NCBI RefSeq assembly: GCF_024105665.1
Contig: NZ_JAAAMK010000004.1
Location: forward strand, 1 to 64,000
Direction: 5' to 3'
From: Aliihoeflea aestuarii
Lineage (GTDB): Bacteria; Pseudomonadota; Alphaproteobacteria; Rhizobiales; Rhizobiaceae
Length of the DNA: 64,000 bases
Shown: positions 29,346 through 38,599 of the stretch, one piece after another
How positions within the stretch are numbered: the first letter of the stretch is position 1
How the letters are laid out: each line of letters opens with the position of its first letter
The notes under the pieces: generated by a model
What the model was told of the DNA's origin: nothing
Database searches by the model: none
What the model saw: only the letters and a program-made list of their open reading frames with translations
Translations under genes and position numbers: made by a program

Positions 29346-30157
29346 TGGCGTGCCCCCACTTCGGTAACCTGTCCGGATTTGATGAGGCGAACGGAGCCCC
29401 GGCGGCCGTTGCCCGACAGAAGGTGATCGGCCTGTTCGTTGACCTCCTCCTGCGTGTCCACGACAGAGCGCAGCGCAAGGCTGAGCCTGTCGGCCATCTG
29501 CTGGGCGACGGTGATGATCTCCGATTGCTCGGGCGTCAGTTCCAGCGTCGCCGTCTCGCCGACCTTGACCCGGCGTCCTTCCTCGTCCTCCTGAATCGCC
29601 TGGTCGATCGCCAGAACGCGGATGTTTTGCAGGATGGTCTCGGTCGCGTAGCCCTCCGCACCCGTGCTGTCGGCCTGCCGGCGCGTCATGATGACGTCGA
29701 CATAGTCGTTCGGCAGGATGAAGCCGCCCGCCGACGTGTCGGCGGAAATCCGGGTGGCGATGGCGCGTTTGCCGCTCGGCAGGATCGAGGACATGAAGCT
29801 TTGCCCCTCGCCGATCAGCTTGGAACGGCGCAGCGGCTCGCCCGCATAGATCGGCACGCGGGCGATCGAACGGCTCAGATCCTCGATCGCGTTCGGCTCC
29901 GCGTCGCGCTGGATGAAGTAGTCATAGACATTGCTCGACGGCCAGGACTGCCAGGACAGTTGACCGCCCAGTTCGGCACCCATCGGCACGTCCCCGTTCA
30001 TCACGAGAACTTCCGTCAGCCGGATCGCCGGTTCGGGCGCGGCGGCCTCGAGAACGATCTGTTCGGGTGGTTGCGACGCGATGTTTCTGGCCACGAGGCC
30101 GGCGCCCGCAGCGGCCATCACCGCGACGCCAAGAATGATTACTCTCGATGGAGCCAT
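29342..30157 (-). CDS. cpaB: Flp pilus assembly protein CpaB (RcpC)
   Basis: 271 residues. N-terminal membrane/signal helix (VIILGVAVMAAAGAGLVA), then a SAF domain (EVLVMNGDVPMGAEL ... YAGEPLRRSKLI) and the RcpC/CpaB domain with ATRISADTSAGGFILPNDYVDVIM. Periplasmic, thought to contact the secretin. First gene after a 122-base gap from cpaA; that gap holds TTAAC motifs that could be a regulated promoter. Confidence 0.93.
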   Translation of the reverse strand: MAPSRVIILGVAVMAAAGAGLVARNIASQPPEQIVLEAAAPEPAIRLTEVLVMNGDVPMGAELGGQLSWQSWPSSNVYDYFIQRDAEPNAIEDLSRSIARVPIYAGEPLRRSKLIGEGQSFMSSILPSGKRAIATRISADTSAGGFILPNDYVDVIMTRRQADSTGAEGYATETILQNIRVLAIDQAIQEDEEGRRVKVGETATLELTPEQSEIITVAQQMADRLSLALRSVVDTQEEVNEQADHLLSGNGRRGSVRLIKSGQVTEVGARQ

Positions 30158-30226
30158 GTCCCGCGCCCCCTAGCCCGGCAAATTGCTTTTTTAGTCAGGG
30201 CGGACCTTGTCACAGCAATCGTCAAA

Positions 30227-30261
30227 TTAAGGTTAACGGTGGACTTACATCTATACTTAAC
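30227..30261. promoter_or_regulatory. TTAAC-type motifs upstream of cpaB (CtrA-like, tentative)
   Basis: TTAAGGTTAAC at 30227-30237 and a further TTAAC at 30257-30261 lie in the 122-base gap before cpaB. CtrA sites in alphaproteobacteria are built from TTAA(C) half-sites, and pilus genes are known CtrA targets in Caulobacter. The canonical seven-base spacing is not met, so this is tentative. Confidence 0.3.
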
Positions 30262-30279
30262 GATCCGTTGACAAGACCG

Positions 30280-30798
30280 TCAGCGCGCCAGTGCCTCGAT
30301 GGCCCAGACGCCCATTGGCGATGTCGGAAAAACCACGAGGCCGGCAAGCCCGAGCGCGATGCCGTACGGAATGCCGACGCGGCGATCGGAAAACTTGCGC
30401 AGGAGAACGAAATTCCCGGTCACGTCGGAAATGGGGGAGTTGCGGTAAACGATGATGAGAAGCGTCAACACGCCGCCGCATATAGAGCCGATCACCACAT
30501 ATTCGGCGAGCGACATCCCAAGCCCCATCCATACGGCAGTCGCGGCAAGCAGTTTGGCGTCGCCGCCGCCCATCGTGCCGAAGGCGAACAGCGCGAACGT
30601 CACGCCGAGGACCAGGAGACCGGCAAGAAGGTGCATGCCGATCGTCGCCATCGGCATGCCGGCCAGCGGCGCGGCCACGACGAAGACCGCGACAAGCAGG
30701 AGAGAGACGCGATTGGCGATGGTCATCGTGATCATGTCCGAGATGGCCGCATAAGCCATGCAGAACGGAAAGACGACAAGAACGAGCGCTTCGACCAT
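30280..30798 (-). CDS. cpaA: Tad prepilin peptidase CpaA
   Basis: 172 residues from the ATG at 30798 (AGAGGAA upstream). A24-family aspartyl protease that trims Flp-type prepilins at the inner membrane. Six membrane segments; the two catalytic aspartates are in YAAISDMITMTIANR and GTMGGGDAKLLAATAVWMG (GxGD motif). The N-terminal methylase domain of PilD is absent, as normal for CpaA. The peptidase is present although no Flp pilin gene is seen nearby. Confidence 0.93.
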   Translation of the reverse strand: MVEALVLVVFPFCMAYAAISDMITMTIANRVSLLLVAVFVVAAPLAGMPMATIGMHLLAGLLVLGVTFALFAFGTMGGGDAKLLAATAVWMGLGMSLAEYVVIGSICGGVLTLLIIVYRNSPISDVTGNFVLLRKFSDRRVGIPYGIALGLAGLVVFPTSPMGVWAIEALAR

Positions 30799-30899
30799 TT
30801 GAGTTCCTCTTCGATAAAACGAGGATAGCGGCTCGCGCTTAAGCATTGGTGAAGTGAAACCGGACATTTCGTCTGGTCGGCAGCGCTTGCCTCCGCCGA

Positions 30900-30907
30900 T
30901 TAACCAC
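30900..30907 (+). promoter_or_regulatory. TTAACCAC motif between cpaA and the divergent pilus gene (CtrA-like, tentative)
   Basis: TTAACCAC differs in one base from the TTAACCAT eight-mer linked to CtrA regulation. It sits 54 bases before the plus-strand start at 30961 and 102 bases before the divergent cpaA start, so it could serve either. Confidence 0.3.
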
Positions 30908-30960
30908 GAATTCACCATTCCACTTCATCTTGACATGAACAATTCCAGACGAGGCTCCGC

Positions 30961-31389
30961 ATGTCGCTTTCCGTTCGCTCCTTCCGCATGCTTGCCGGTC
31001 TCCTCATCGCTGCCGCGGCGTCGCTGTCCACCGTAACCGCCTTCGCCGAGGGCATCTCCGTGCTCGTGAACCAGGCGAAGATCCTCAAGCTGGCGCGCAA
31101 TGCCGACACGATCATCGTCGGCAATCCCGAAATAGCCGACGCCTCCGTACAGGACGCCTCGACGCTGGTCCTGACCGGCAAGGGCTTCGGCGTGACGAAC
31201 CTCGTCGTCCTCGATCATGAGGGGCGCACAATCGTCGACGAGCAGATCACCGTGTCGCGCCAATCGGTGAATTCGGTTCGCGTCTATCGCCGCGCCAACG
31301 TCCAGACCCTCTCCTGCACGCCCGTTTGCGAGGCCGCCTACGTGACATCGGCCGAATCCGCATCAGACAACGCGGTCGGCACGCCCTGA
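30961..31389 (+). CDS. Pilus assembly protein N-terminal (secretin-N-like) domain protein
   Basis: 142 residues. Signal peptide to about 29 (TVTAFA). One domain resembling the N-terminal domain of CpaC: VLVNQAKILKLARNADTIIVGNPEIADASV and GFGVTNLVVLD (first quote shortened: NADTIIVGNPEIADASV). There is no secretin barrel. Two cysteines (LSCTPVCEAA) near the end could form a disulfide. Probably a periplasmic accessory of the Tad machine. Divergent from cpaA, upstream of two tadE-like genes. Confidence 0.85.
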   Translation: MSLSVRSFRMLAGLLIAAAASLSTVTAFAEGISVLVNQAKILKLARNADTIIVGNPEIADASVQDASTLVLTGKGFGVTNLVVLDHEGRTIVDEQITVSRQSVNSVRVYRRANVQTLSCTPVCEAAYVTSAESASDNAVGTP

Positions 31390-31491
31390 ATGGTCCGTTA
31401 ACGGATCACGGCGAATTATCGCGATCCGCACAACGGGAACTCAACGCGGCTTCGCTACGGTGCGAAAAGAGTTCAACAGGCGGATCGGGCA

Positions 31492-32073
31492 ATGTCTTCC
31501 AGCACCTCCAGAACGCGCAGACGTTTCGGACGTCCGTTGCTGCGACGGTTCCTGCGTCGGCGGGACGGCAGCACGGCGATCGAGTTTTCGATACTCGTCA
31601 TCCCGTTCGTGCTGCTCGTCTTCGCGATCCTGGAGAGCTGTATTTCGTTCGCCGCCCAGCAAATCATGACCAATGCGGCCGACGATGTCGCCCGCCTCTA
31701 CAGAACCGGGCAGGAACGCTCGCCGTCCGACCCCAACCAGTCGGCAGCCGAAGCCGTGCGGCTGCGCGCCATGGTGTGCGACAAGATGCAGATCCTGGTC
31801 AGTGCGGGCTGTCCCGGTCTTTCCGTCGATCTGCGGACCTTCAACAGTTTTGCTTCCGTCAGTTCGATCGACACCCCCATCAAGGACGGTGACCTCGACA
31901 CCGGCCAGTTCGGTGCGATGGCGGGCGGGGCCGGATCGAAGAACATGCTGCGCGTCTATTACAAGTGGCCGATCATCACAGACCTGATGCGCCTGTCCAT
32001 GTCCAATCTAAGCGGCGGCAAGGTCCTGCATTTCGCGATGGTGACCTGGCAGAACGAACCCTACCCCGATTGA
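31492..32073 (+). CDS. TadE-family minor pseudopilin
   Basis: 193 residues. A basic Arg-rich N-terminus precedes DGSTAIEFSILVIPFVLLVF, the TadE signature of a prepilin-like site (acidic residue five after cleavage) joined to a single helix. The remainder is periplasmic, with Cys in MVCDKMQILVSAGCPGL. Minor pilin-like proteins of the Tad system are processed by CpaA and support pilus assembly or initiation. Four bases separate it from the next, similar gene. Confidence 0.85.
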   Translation: MSSSTSRTRRRFGRPLLRRFLRRRDGSTAIEFSILVIPFVLLVFAILESCISFAAQQIMTNAADDVARLYRTGQERSPSDPNQSAAEAVRLRAMVCDKMQILVSAGCPGLSVDLRTFNSFASVSSIDTPIKDGDLDTGQFGAMAGGAGSKNMLRVYYKWPIITDLMRLSMSNLSGGKVLHFAMVTWQNEPYPD

Positions 32074-32077
32074 GGCC

Positions 32078-32677
32078 ATGCGGATGATGTCGCTTTCCAA
32101 GCTGTTGCGCTCCAAAGTCCGCGACGAACGCGGCGTCGCGGCCATCGAGTTCGCGCTCGTCGCCCCGATCCTGTTCATCCTCTATTTCATGACGATGGAG
32201 GTCTCGCAGGCGATCGAGACGAACAAGAAGATCGGCCGCATCTCCAGCATGGTGGGCGACCTTGTGGCCCAGCAGAACCTTTCCAGGAGCGATCTGGACG
32301 GAATACTGGATATCGGCGCAGCCATCATCCAGCCATACGGTCGTTCGCAACCGACGATCGTCGTCGAGCACATCCGCATCGAAGACAAGCCGAACCCCAC
32401 CAAAGCGTTCATCACATGGTCGAGGCAACTGGAAGGTAGCACCAAGAAACCGGGAGCCAGCGAGAACACCGAAACGATGGTGCCGGAGGAACTGATGGAA
32501 CGCGGCCGGCATCTGGTCCGGGTGACGACACGGCTGAATTATCGTCCCGTGATCACATGGACGGCCGAACAGAAGACGGCGCTTGGGCTCGCCTCCGCAT
32601 TCGACAATATCGCGATGTCCGAGCTTTCCTATCTGCGCCCCCGAAACGGCAGCAAAATCGACTGTACCGGCTGCTGA
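32078..32677 (+). CDS. TadE-family minor pseudopilin (second copy)
   Basis: 199 residues. [20 protein letters not shown] is the TadE-type motif and helix. The periplasmic remainder contains [17 protein letters not shown] and ends in GSKIDCTGC. Tandem with the previous gene (gap of four bases) and so probably one transcription unit with it. It may correspond to the TadF position of other clusters; no von Willebrand domain is present, so it is not TadG. Confidence 0.83.
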   Translation: MRMMSLSKLLRSKVRDERGVAAIEFALVAPILFILYFMTMEVSQAIETNKKIGRISSMVGDLVAQQNLSRSDLDGILDIGAAIIQPYGRSQPTIVVEHIRIEDKPNPTKAFITWSRQLEGSTKKPGASENTETMVPEELMERGRHLVRVTTRLNYRPVITWTAEQKTALGLASAFDNIAMSELSYLRPRNGSKIDCTGC

Positions 32678-32750
32678 GACGGGCAGCGTTTGCAACGATC
32701 CTGCGTTCATCCTATCTGACCGCAACGCCAGAGACGGATGGACCATACAG

Positions 32751-33980
32751 ATGCGCCGAGCCTTTCTCTTCGTGCTCGATTCCTTCGGGATCGGCCATGC
32801 GCCCGACGCGGCGCAATTCGGCGACGCCGGAGCCGACACGTTCGGCCATATCCGTGCGCGATGCGCGGCCGGTCAAGGTGACGCTCCGGGCCTGCGCGGC
32901 GGGCCGCTGAAACTGCCGAACATGGAGAGGCTTGGCCTCTTGCAGGCGGCACAACTTGCGGCGGGACGGCAGGCGTCCGACACGGGCATTTTCGGGTTTT
33001 TCGGCTCCGCGCAGGAAGTGTCCAGCGGCAAGGATACGCCATCGGGCCATTGGGAGATGGCCGGCGTCCCTGTTACGTTCGACTGGGGCTATTTTCCCGA
33101 TACCGTTCCAGCCTTTCCCGACGATCTCGTCGCCGCCATCGTCCGAAAGGCCGGCCTTCCCGGAATTCTGGGCAATTGCCACGCATCGGGCACCGAGATC
33201 ATCACGCGTTTCGGCGAAGAGCATATGCGCTCCGGCAAGCCGATCTGCTACACGTCCGCCGACAGCGTGTTCCAGATCGCCGCCCATGAAGAGCATTTCG
33301 GGCTGGAACGCCTCTATGAGCTTTGCCTGACCGTGCGCGGTCTGGTCGATCCGCTGAATGTGGGCCGCGTCATCGCGCGCCCGTTCATCGGTGACGACAC
33401 GACTTCCTTCAAGCGCACGGCGAACCGGCGCGACTTCGCCGTGCCGCCGCCGGAGCCCACCTTGATGGACCGCGTCGTCGCGGCGGGCGGTCGTTCGCTC
33501 GCGGTCGGCAAGATCGGCGACATCTTCGCGCATCGCGGAATCTCGCATCTGCGCAAGGCACCGGACAATATGGCGATGTTCGACGCCGCGCTGGACGCCA
33601 TGTCGGATGCCGGCGACGGCGATCTCGTTTTCGCCAATTTCGTCGATTTCGACACCTTGTTCGGGCATACGCGCGACGTGCCGGGATATGCGGCGGCGCT
33701 CGAAGCCTTCGACGCGCGACTGCCGGAGGCGCTTTCCCGCCTTCAACCGGGCGATCTTCTTCTTCTGACCGCCGACCATGGCTGCGATCCGACCTGGCGC
33801 GGCACGGATCACACGCGCGAACAGGTACCCATCATCGGCGCAGGTCCGGGCCTCAAGCCGGGATCGGTCGGCGTGCGCGCGACCTATGCCGACATTGGCG
33901 AAACCATCGCGGAGCATCTGCGCCTTGCGCCCGGCCCGCACGGTAATTCGTTCTACAACCTCATGCGCGCCGATGCCTGA
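32751..33980 (+). CDS. deoB: Phosphopentomutase
   Basis: 409 residues. Interconverts ribose 1- and 5-phosphate (and the deoxy forms) in nucleoside salvage. Alkaline-phosphatase superfamily metal sites are visible: [15 protein letters not shown] (first Asp), the catalytic Thr region [41 protein letters not shown] and [22 protein letters not shown] 32751 chosen for the family N-terminus [10 protein letters not shown]; the ribosome site is weak. Overlaps mutM by eight bases. Confidence 0.95.
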   Translation: MRRAFLFVLDSFGIGHAPDAAQFGDAGADTFGHIRARCAAGQGDAPGLRGGPLKLPNMERLGLLQAAQLAAGRQASDTGIFGFFGSAQEVSSGKDTPSGHWEMAGVPVTFDWGYFPDTVPAFPDDLVAAIVRKAGLPGILGNCHASGTEIITRFGEEHMRSGKPICYTSADSVFQIAAHEEHFGLERLYELCLTVRGLVDPLNVGRVIARPFIGDDTTSFKRTANRRDFAVPPPEPTLMDRVVAAGGRSLAVGKIGDIFAHRGISHLRKAPDNMAMFDAALDAMSDAGDGDLVFANFVDFDTLFGHTRDVPGYAAALEAFDARLPEALSRLQPGDLLLLTADHGCDPTWRGTDHTREQVPIIGAGPGLKPGSVGVRATYADIGETIAEHLRLAPGPHGNSFYNLMRADA

Positions 33981-34845
33981 ACTGCCCGAAGTCGAGACTG
34001 TCCGGCGCGGGCTTGCGCCCGTCATGGAAGGCGCGCGGATTGTCTCGGTCGAACAGCGCCGGCCGGATCTTCGATTTCCCTTCCCACAGGATTTCGCCGC
34101 ACGGATGACGGGAAGGCGCATCGTCTCGGTCGGGCGGCGCGCGAAGTTTCTCGTCGTGCATCTGGACGCCGATCCCGTCCTGATCGCGCATCTGGGCATG
34201 TCCGGCTCGTTTCGCGTCCATGACGACGAAAACGCCACGACGCCCGGCGCTTTCCATCACGAACGCTCCAAGCTCGCCGCGCATGATCATGTCGTCTTCC
34301 ACCTCGAGCGAAACGGCGTGAAGCACCGTGTCGTCTACAACGACCCGCGGCGCTTCGGCTTCATGGCCTTTGCCGAAGAAGCCACGCTCGACGACCATCC
34401 GTTTCTTGCCGGCCTCGGCATCGAGCCGACCGGCAATGCGCTGGACGGCACCGTGCTTTCGGCGCTTCTGGCAGGACGGCGCGCGCCGCTGAAAGCGGCG
34501 CTGCTCGACCAGCGCCTGATCGCCGGTCTCGGCAACATCTATGTATGCGAAGCGCTCTGGCGTGCGGGTCTTTCGCCCCGGCGACTGGCCGGAACCGTCA
34601 CGGGCAAGCGCGCGGCGCGTCTTTCCGATGCCATTCGCGCGGTGATCGCGGATGCGATCGCGGCGGGCGGCTCGACCTTGCGCGATCATCAGCTCACGGA
34701 CGGCTCGCTCGGCTATTTCCAGCACTCCTTCAGCGTCTATGACCGCGAGGGCGAGCCATGCCGGCGGGACGGATGCAGCGGTACGGTCAAAAGGGTTTTG
34801 CAATCGGGGCGCTCGACCTTCTATTGCTCCGCCTGCCAGCGTTAG
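33973..34845 (+). CDS. mutM: Formamidopyrimidine-DNA glycosylase
   Basis: 290 residues. Removes 8-oxoguanine and formamidopyrimidines. It starts [14 protein letters not shown], with the catalytic N-terminal Pro and Glu. It has the helix-two-turn-helix [20 protein letters not shown] and the C-terminal zinc finger [12 protein letters not shown] ... FYCSACQR. The start lies eight bases inside deoB. Followed by enoyl-CoA hydratase and rpsT, the usual neighbourhood upstream of dnaA in rhizobia. Confidence 0.96.
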   Translation: MPELPEVETVRRGLAPVMEGARIVSVEQRRPDLRFPFPQDFAARMTGRRIVSVGRRAKFLVVHLDADPVLIAHLGMSGSFRVHDDENATTPGAFHHERSKLAAHDHVVFHLERNGVKHRVVYNDPRRFGFMAFAEEATLDDHPFLAGLGIEPTGNALDGTVLSALLAGRRAPLKAALLDQRLIAGLGNIYVCEALWRAGLSPRRLAGTVTGKRAARLSDAIRAVIADAIAAGGSTLRDHQLTDGSLGYFQHSFSVYDREGEPCRRDGCSGTVKRVLQSGRSTFYCSACQR

Positions 34846-34890
34846 CTATGCCAAAGGTCATGTCGAACCCGGCTGTCAGGAGGAAAATAC

Positions 34891-35664
34891 GTGACCTTTG
34901 AAACGATTCTGGTTGAAACGCGTGGCAAGGTCGGTCTGATCACGCTCAATCGCCCCAAGGCGCTCAACGCCCTCAACTCGCAGGTGCTGACCGACGTCGT
35001 TGCGGCGGCCGAGGCATTCGACGCGGACCCGAAGATCGGCGCCATCGTCCTGACCGGTTCCGAAAAGGCGTTCGCGGCCGGCGCCGACATCAAGGAAATG
35101 CATTCCAAGTCCTATATCGACATGTATATGCAGGACTTCTTCTCGGGCTGGGATGCGTTCCTGCGCGTGCGCAAACCGGTCATCGCGGCGGTTTCGGGCT
35201 ATGCGCTTGGCGGCGGCTGCGAACTTGCCATGATGTGCGACTTCATCATCGCGGGCGACAACGCCAAATTCGGACAGCCCGAGATCACGCTCGGCGTCAT
35301 GCCGGGCATGGGCGGCTCGCAGCGCCTCACCCGTTTCGTCGGAAAATCGAAGGCGATGGATATGTGCCTGACCGGACGAATGATGGACGCCGCCGAGGCC
35401 GAACGCTCCGGTCTCGTCTCGCGCGTCGTGCCGGCCGGCGAACTGATCGAGGAAGCCGTGAAGGCGGCCACGAAGGTCGCGGATTTCTCGCTGCCCGCCG
35501 TCATGATGACCAAGGAAGCCGTCAACCGGTCCTACGAGACGACGTTGACCGAAGGGCTGCGGTTCGAGCGCCGCGTCTTTCATGCGATGTTCTCGCTCGA
35601 GGACCAGAAGGAAGGCATGGCCGCCTTCTCCGAAAAGCGTTCGGCGAATTTCCGCAACCAGTAG
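34891..35664 (+). CDS. Enoyl-CoA hydratase
   Basis: 257 residues, GTG start behind AGGAGGAAA. Crotonase fold: [14 protein letters not shown], oxyanion-hole region [11 protein letters not shown] and [15 protein letters not shown], catalytic glutamates in [20 protein letters not shown]. Hydrates trans-2-enoyl-CoA in fatty-acid oxidation. The constant placement of this gene before rpsT-dnaA in rhizobia is positional, not functional, as far as known. Confidence 0.93.
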   Translation: MTFETILVETRGKVGLITLNRPKALNALNSQVLTDVVAAAEAFDADPKIGAIVLTGSEKAFAAGADIKEMHSKSYIDMYMQDFFSGWDAFLRVRKPVIAAVSGYALGGGCELAMMCDFIIAGDNAKFGQPEITLGVMPGMGGSQRLTRFVGKSKAMDMCLTGRMMDAAEAERSGLVSRVVPAGELIEEAVKAATKVADFSLPAVMMTKEAVNRSYETTLTEGLRFERRVFHAMFSLEDQKEGMAAFSEKRSANFRNQ

Positions 35665-35675
35665 GCGGAAGGCCG

Positions 35676-35704
35676 TTGACGCACCGGAGTGCCTCCAGTA
35701 TAAG
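35676..35704 (+). promoter_or_regulatory. Sigma-70 promoter of rpsT
   Basis: TTGACG at 35676-35681, exact 17-base spacer, TATAAG at 35699-35704; just after the hydratase stop and about 100 bases before the rpsT ATG. Strong match to the housekeeping consensus. Confidence 0.78.
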
Positions 35705-35807
35705 CCCACTCGACTGAGGCAGCTTACGGGCTGCCCCAATTGTTTTTGTGCCCGGCCTTGGTCCGTTCGGCGCATCCACACAAAGAGATACTGAAGAGAG
35801 GCATTCG

Positions 35808-36074
35808 ATGGCCAATACGTCTTCGGCCAAAAAGGCTACGCGCAAGATCGCTGCCCGCACGGCTGTTAACAAGAACCGCCGCTCGCGTGTTCGCACATTC
35901 CTCCGCAAGGTTGAGGAAGCGCTGCTTTCGGGCGACAAGGCAGCGGCACAGGAAGCGTTCAAGGCCGCGCAGCCGGAATTGATGCGCGCCGCCTCGAAGG
36001 GCGTGTTCCACAAGAACACCGCCTCGCGGAAGGTTTCGCGCCTCGCCAACCGCGTAAAGGCACTCGAAGCCTGA
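35808..36074 (+). CDS. rpsT: 30S ribosomal protein S20
   Basis: 88 residues. [20 protein letters not shown] and [19 protein letters not shown] are the standard basic N-terminal helix; C-terminus [19 protein letters not shown]. Binds 16S rRNA. ATG 35808 with GAGAGG upstream; a longer frame exists but would not fit the family. It has its own promoter and a strong terminator, so it is monocistronic; dnaA lies 850 bases further on. Confidence 0.97.
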   Translation: MANTSSAKKATRKIAARTAVNKNRRSRVRTFLRKVEEALLSGDKAAAQEAFKAAQPELMRAASKGVFHKNTASRKVSRLANRVKALEA

Positions 36075-36104
36075 CAATCGGGCGCATCGCGCATCGATTT
36101 GAAG

Positions 36105-36130
36105 AACCCGGCCTCAAGCCGGGTTTTTTT
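36105..36130 (+). terminator. Rho-independent terminator of rpsT
   Basis: AACCCGGC / GCCGGGTT stem with a five-base loop (CTCAA), then a run of seven T. Confidence 0.93.
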
Positions 36131-36924
36131 GTGCCCGTTACAACCTTGCCGATACGGATTTTTGCGATCCGGGCCGAAACGGAGCAACCAGAATCCGGCC
36201 TGCCTTATCGATAGCCGGCATGCTTTGACGCTGCGTCATGAATGCATTCGCTCACGGCATGTTTTTTTGTTGTTTTTCAACTGGTTACAAGGGGTCCGTT
36301 GAAGGACGCCCGGAAGGGCCGCCACCCCTTGCCGAAGCGAAAGAGTCAAGCCAAATTTGCGATTCTTTTTTTACGGCCCACAACCAAAGCGGGGCTCACG
36401 GCAAAAGGTTTTGAATCAAAACGGTTTATGCGCCGGCAGAGGAATTTGCGGGCTTCCGGCCGGCTGCGGCCCGGCCGTCATCGATGAAGAATCCGTTACG
36501 CCACCCTTGCCTGTGTACCGCAGGCTTTTGTAATGTCGGTCTCGTTGAGAGGGGCGGGCGGAACGCCTGCGGATTTAAGCAAAATCTGGCTTGTCGCGCC
36601 ACGCGGAAGTGATTCCGTGCATGCTGTCGGCTTGCCTTCGATCAGCGAATATGTGCCAGTTTTCACCGTCGCAACGACGGCAGAGTCAGTATCAACCGCC
36701 TGGTTGAAGCAATAGCGTATTGTGCGGAGAGTAGATCGAAGTCGGACGGGGACGAAGTGGATCGTGAGGGCTTTCCGGCTGGCGGCCAGAGCCTTCGAGA
36801 CAAATGATAAGCAGCCGACGAGTTCGCCGGAACGCATATCGAAGACCAGCTCCTATCGAGCGGTTCCGATGCGCGAGACAAGGCGGCCGATCGTGCAGCA
36901 CGCACAACAGGGACACATGAAATA
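36131..36924. other. Long intergenic region between rpsT and dnaA (794 bases)
   Basis: It contains T-runs (36262-36278 and 36364-36372), a near-palindrome GTTTTGA-A-TCAAAAC at 36409-36423 and one possible minus-strand gene (36496-36837). I found no convincing DnaA boxes (TTATNCACA) on either strand, so there is no sequence support for placing oriC here; in many rhizobia oriC lies near hemE instead. The dnaA promoter must be within it, but no clean -35/-10 pair stood out. Confidence 0.6.
36496..36837 (-). CDS. Possible small orphan protein divergent from dnaA
   Basis: 113 codons. The C-terminal two thirds read like real protein ([40 protein letters not shown]), with ordinary composition and three cysteines (YCFN, TACTE, KACGT). 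The N-terminal third is Arg/Ser-rich and less convincing. A GGAG lies 12 bases before the ATG. No family recognised and no signal peptide. It could be a genuine small protein, a decayed gene or chance. Confidence 0.35.
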   Translation of the reverse strand: MRSGELVGCLSFVSKALAASRKALTIHFVPVRLRSTLRTIRYCFNQAVDTDSAVVATVKTGTYSLIEGKPTACTESLPRGATSQILLKSAGVPPAPLNETDITKACGTQARVA

Positions 36925-38466
36925 ATGCAAAGCGGCGTCGAGGCGGGTCTACGGGCGAATGCCCGTATTTCGGATGGACAGATCGAGGGACAGGGGATGG
37001 ACGGTTCGGCCACGCCGGAGGTGAATACGATTTTCGAGCGTGTCACCGCGCAGTTGAAGGCAAGGCTGGGCAATGACGTTTATTCGAGCTGGTTCGGTCG
37101 CATGCAGATCGCCGAGGCATCGCGCGGCATCGTTCGGCTCTCGGTTCCCACGGCATTTTTGCGCCAGTGGATCAACGGTCACTACCGCGACCTGATCGCC
37201 GAGCTATGGAAGCAGTCGGACCCGTCGGTCCTGAAGGTCGAGATCGTGGTGCGCAGCGCCACGCGTCCGGTCAAGGCCGTCGAGGACGACGAGGTTCAGG
37301 CAGGCCGACAGCGCCAGCCGGCAGGCGCAACGGTGACGATGATGCCCCTGCGCAACGCGTCGACCGCGCCCTCGCTGCTGCGCCCCGCCAGCGAACCGAC
37401 ATCGCAGCGCCAGTCCGTCCTCGGCTCGCCGCTCGATGCTCGCTACACGTTCGCATCCTTCGTCGATGGGCCGTCCAACCGTGTCGCCTTCGCCGCCGCC
37501 CGTGCGGTCGCTGAAAGCACCTCCAATGCGGTTCGCTTCAATCCGCTTTTCCTTCACGCCTCGGTCGGGCTTGGAAAGACCCATCTTCTTCAGGCGATCG
37601 CCGCCGAGGCGCTGCAACGACGCCCGCAGTCGCGCGTCGTCTATCTGACGGCCGAATATTTCATGTGGCGCTTCGCGACCGCGATCCGCGACAACAACGC
37701 GCTGACCTTCAAGGAGCAGTTGCGCGACATCGACCTTTTGATCATCGATGACATGCAGTTCCTGCAGGGCAAGTCGATCCAGCACGAATTCTGCCACCTC
37801 ATCAACACGCTGCTCGACAGCGCACGCCAGGTCGTGGTCGCGGCGGATCGCCCGCCATCCGAGCTGGAATCGCTGGAGCCGCGCGTGCGCTCGCGCCTCA
37901 ATGGCGGCGTCGCGCTGGAAATGGCGACGCCTGACTTCACCATGCGCCTGTCCATGCTCGAACAGCGGCTGGCCGCAGCCACGGCCGAAGACCCGTCGAC
38001 CGCGATCGCCGACGGCGTTCTGGAACACATCGCGCAGACGGTCACCGGATCGGGGCGCGAGCTTGAAGGCGCGTTCAACCAGCTTCTTTTCCGCCAGTCC
38101 TTCGAGCCGCAACTGACCGTCGACCGGATCGACGAGATCCTCGGCCATATGTACCGGTCGGGCGAGCCGAAGCGCGTTCGTATCGAGGACATCCAGCGCA
38201 TCGTCGCGCGCCATTACAACGTGTCGAAAACGGAGCTTTTGTCGAACCGGCGCACGCGCACCATCGTCAAGCCGCGCCAGATCGCCATGTATCTTGCCAA
38301 GATCATGACGCCGCGCTCGCTGCCGGAGATCGGCCGGCGCTTCGGCGGCCGCGACCACACGACGGTCCTACATGCCGTGCGCAAGATCGAGGATCTGTCG
38401 GGCGGCGACACTAAAATGGCGCAGGAACTCGAACTCCTGAAGCGGCTGATCTCGGATCAGGCGTAA
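36925..38466 (+). CDS. dnaA: Chromosomal replication initiator DnaA
   Basis: 513 residues. Domain I (about 30-110; [20 protein letters not shown]), a variable Pro/Gln-rich domain II (about 115-170), AAA+ domain III with Walker [13 protein letters not shown] and Walker [14 protein letters not shown], and domain IV DNA-binding signature [21 protein letters not shown] (core [12 protein letters not shown]). Opens the origin. The ATG at 36925 overlaps the stop of a two-codon frame (ATG AAA TAATG). A second ATG at 36997 is an alternative giving the more usual rhizobial length. Confidence 0.96.
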   Translation: MQSGVEAGLRANARISDGQIEGQGMDGSATPEVNTIFERVTAQLKARLGNDVYSSWFGRMQIAEASRGIVRLSVPTAFLRQWINGHYRDLIAELWKQSDPSVLKVEIVVRSATRPVKAVEDDEVQAGRQRQPAGATVTMMPLRNASTAPSLLRPASEPTSQRQSVLGSPLDARYTFASFVDGPSNRVAFAAARAVAESTSNAVRFNPLFLHASVGLGKTHLLQAIAAEALQRRPQSRVVYLTAEYFMWRFATAIRDNNALTFKEQLRDIDLLIIDDMQFLQGKSIQHEFCHLINTLLDSARQVVVAADRPPSELESLEPRVRSRLNGGVALEMATPDFTMRLSMLEQRLAAATAEDPSTAIADGVLEHIAQTVTGSGRELEGAFNQLLFRQSFEPQLTVDRIDEILGHMYRSGEPKRVRIEDIQRIVARHYNVSKTELLSNRRTRTIVKPRQIAMYLAKIMTPRSLPEIGRRFGGRDHTTVLHAVRKIEDLSGGDTKMAQELELLKRLISDQA

Positions 38467-38476
38467 AGGGGAGCAC

Positions 38477-38485
38477 TTATCCACG
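38477..38485 (+). promoter_or_regulatory. Single DnaA-box-like site after dnaA
   Basis: TTATCCACG, eight of nine matches to the consensus TTATCCACA, eleven bases beyond the dnaA stop and upstream of dnaN. One site alone does not make an origin but could regulate dnaN. Confidence 0.4.
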
Positions 38486-38499
38486 ATTGCGGGCCGCCT

Positions 38500-38550
38500 A
38501 GACCATGATGCCGAAAAGTGGGAACCGGTTTTCGGTCGACATCATGGTCT
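38500..38550. repeat. Long interrupted palindrome between dnaA and dnaN
   Basis: AGACCATGATG pairs with CATCATGGTCT (11 of 11); inside it CCGAAAA pairs with TTTTCGG around GTGGGAACCGG. This CCGAAAAGTGGGAACCGG type is a very common intergenic repeat in Rhizobiales genomes. Confidence 0.85.
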
Positions 38551-38563
38551 AACTCATTATTTT

Positions 38564-38599
38564 GTCGCATGTCTGCGACGCCAAGTGAATTCACTTGGC
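38564..38599. repeat. Two adjoining inverted repeats upstream of dnaN
   Basis: GTCGCA-TGTC-TGCGAC at 38564-38579 is followed at once by a perfect 20-base palindrome, GCCAAGTGAATTCACTTGGC, at 38580-38599. The dnaN start is 121 bases further on. The palindrome could be a dimer-binding operator or part of a repeat unit. Confidence 0.7.

Noticed and set aside
30158-30279. A Flp pilin gene in the cpaA-cpaB gap
   Set aside because: The 122-base gap is too short and contains no prepilin-like motif on either strand.
36131-36924. oriC between rpsT and dnaA
   Set aside because: No DnaA boxes found on either strand; AT-rich runs alone are not enough, and many rhizobial origins are near hemE.
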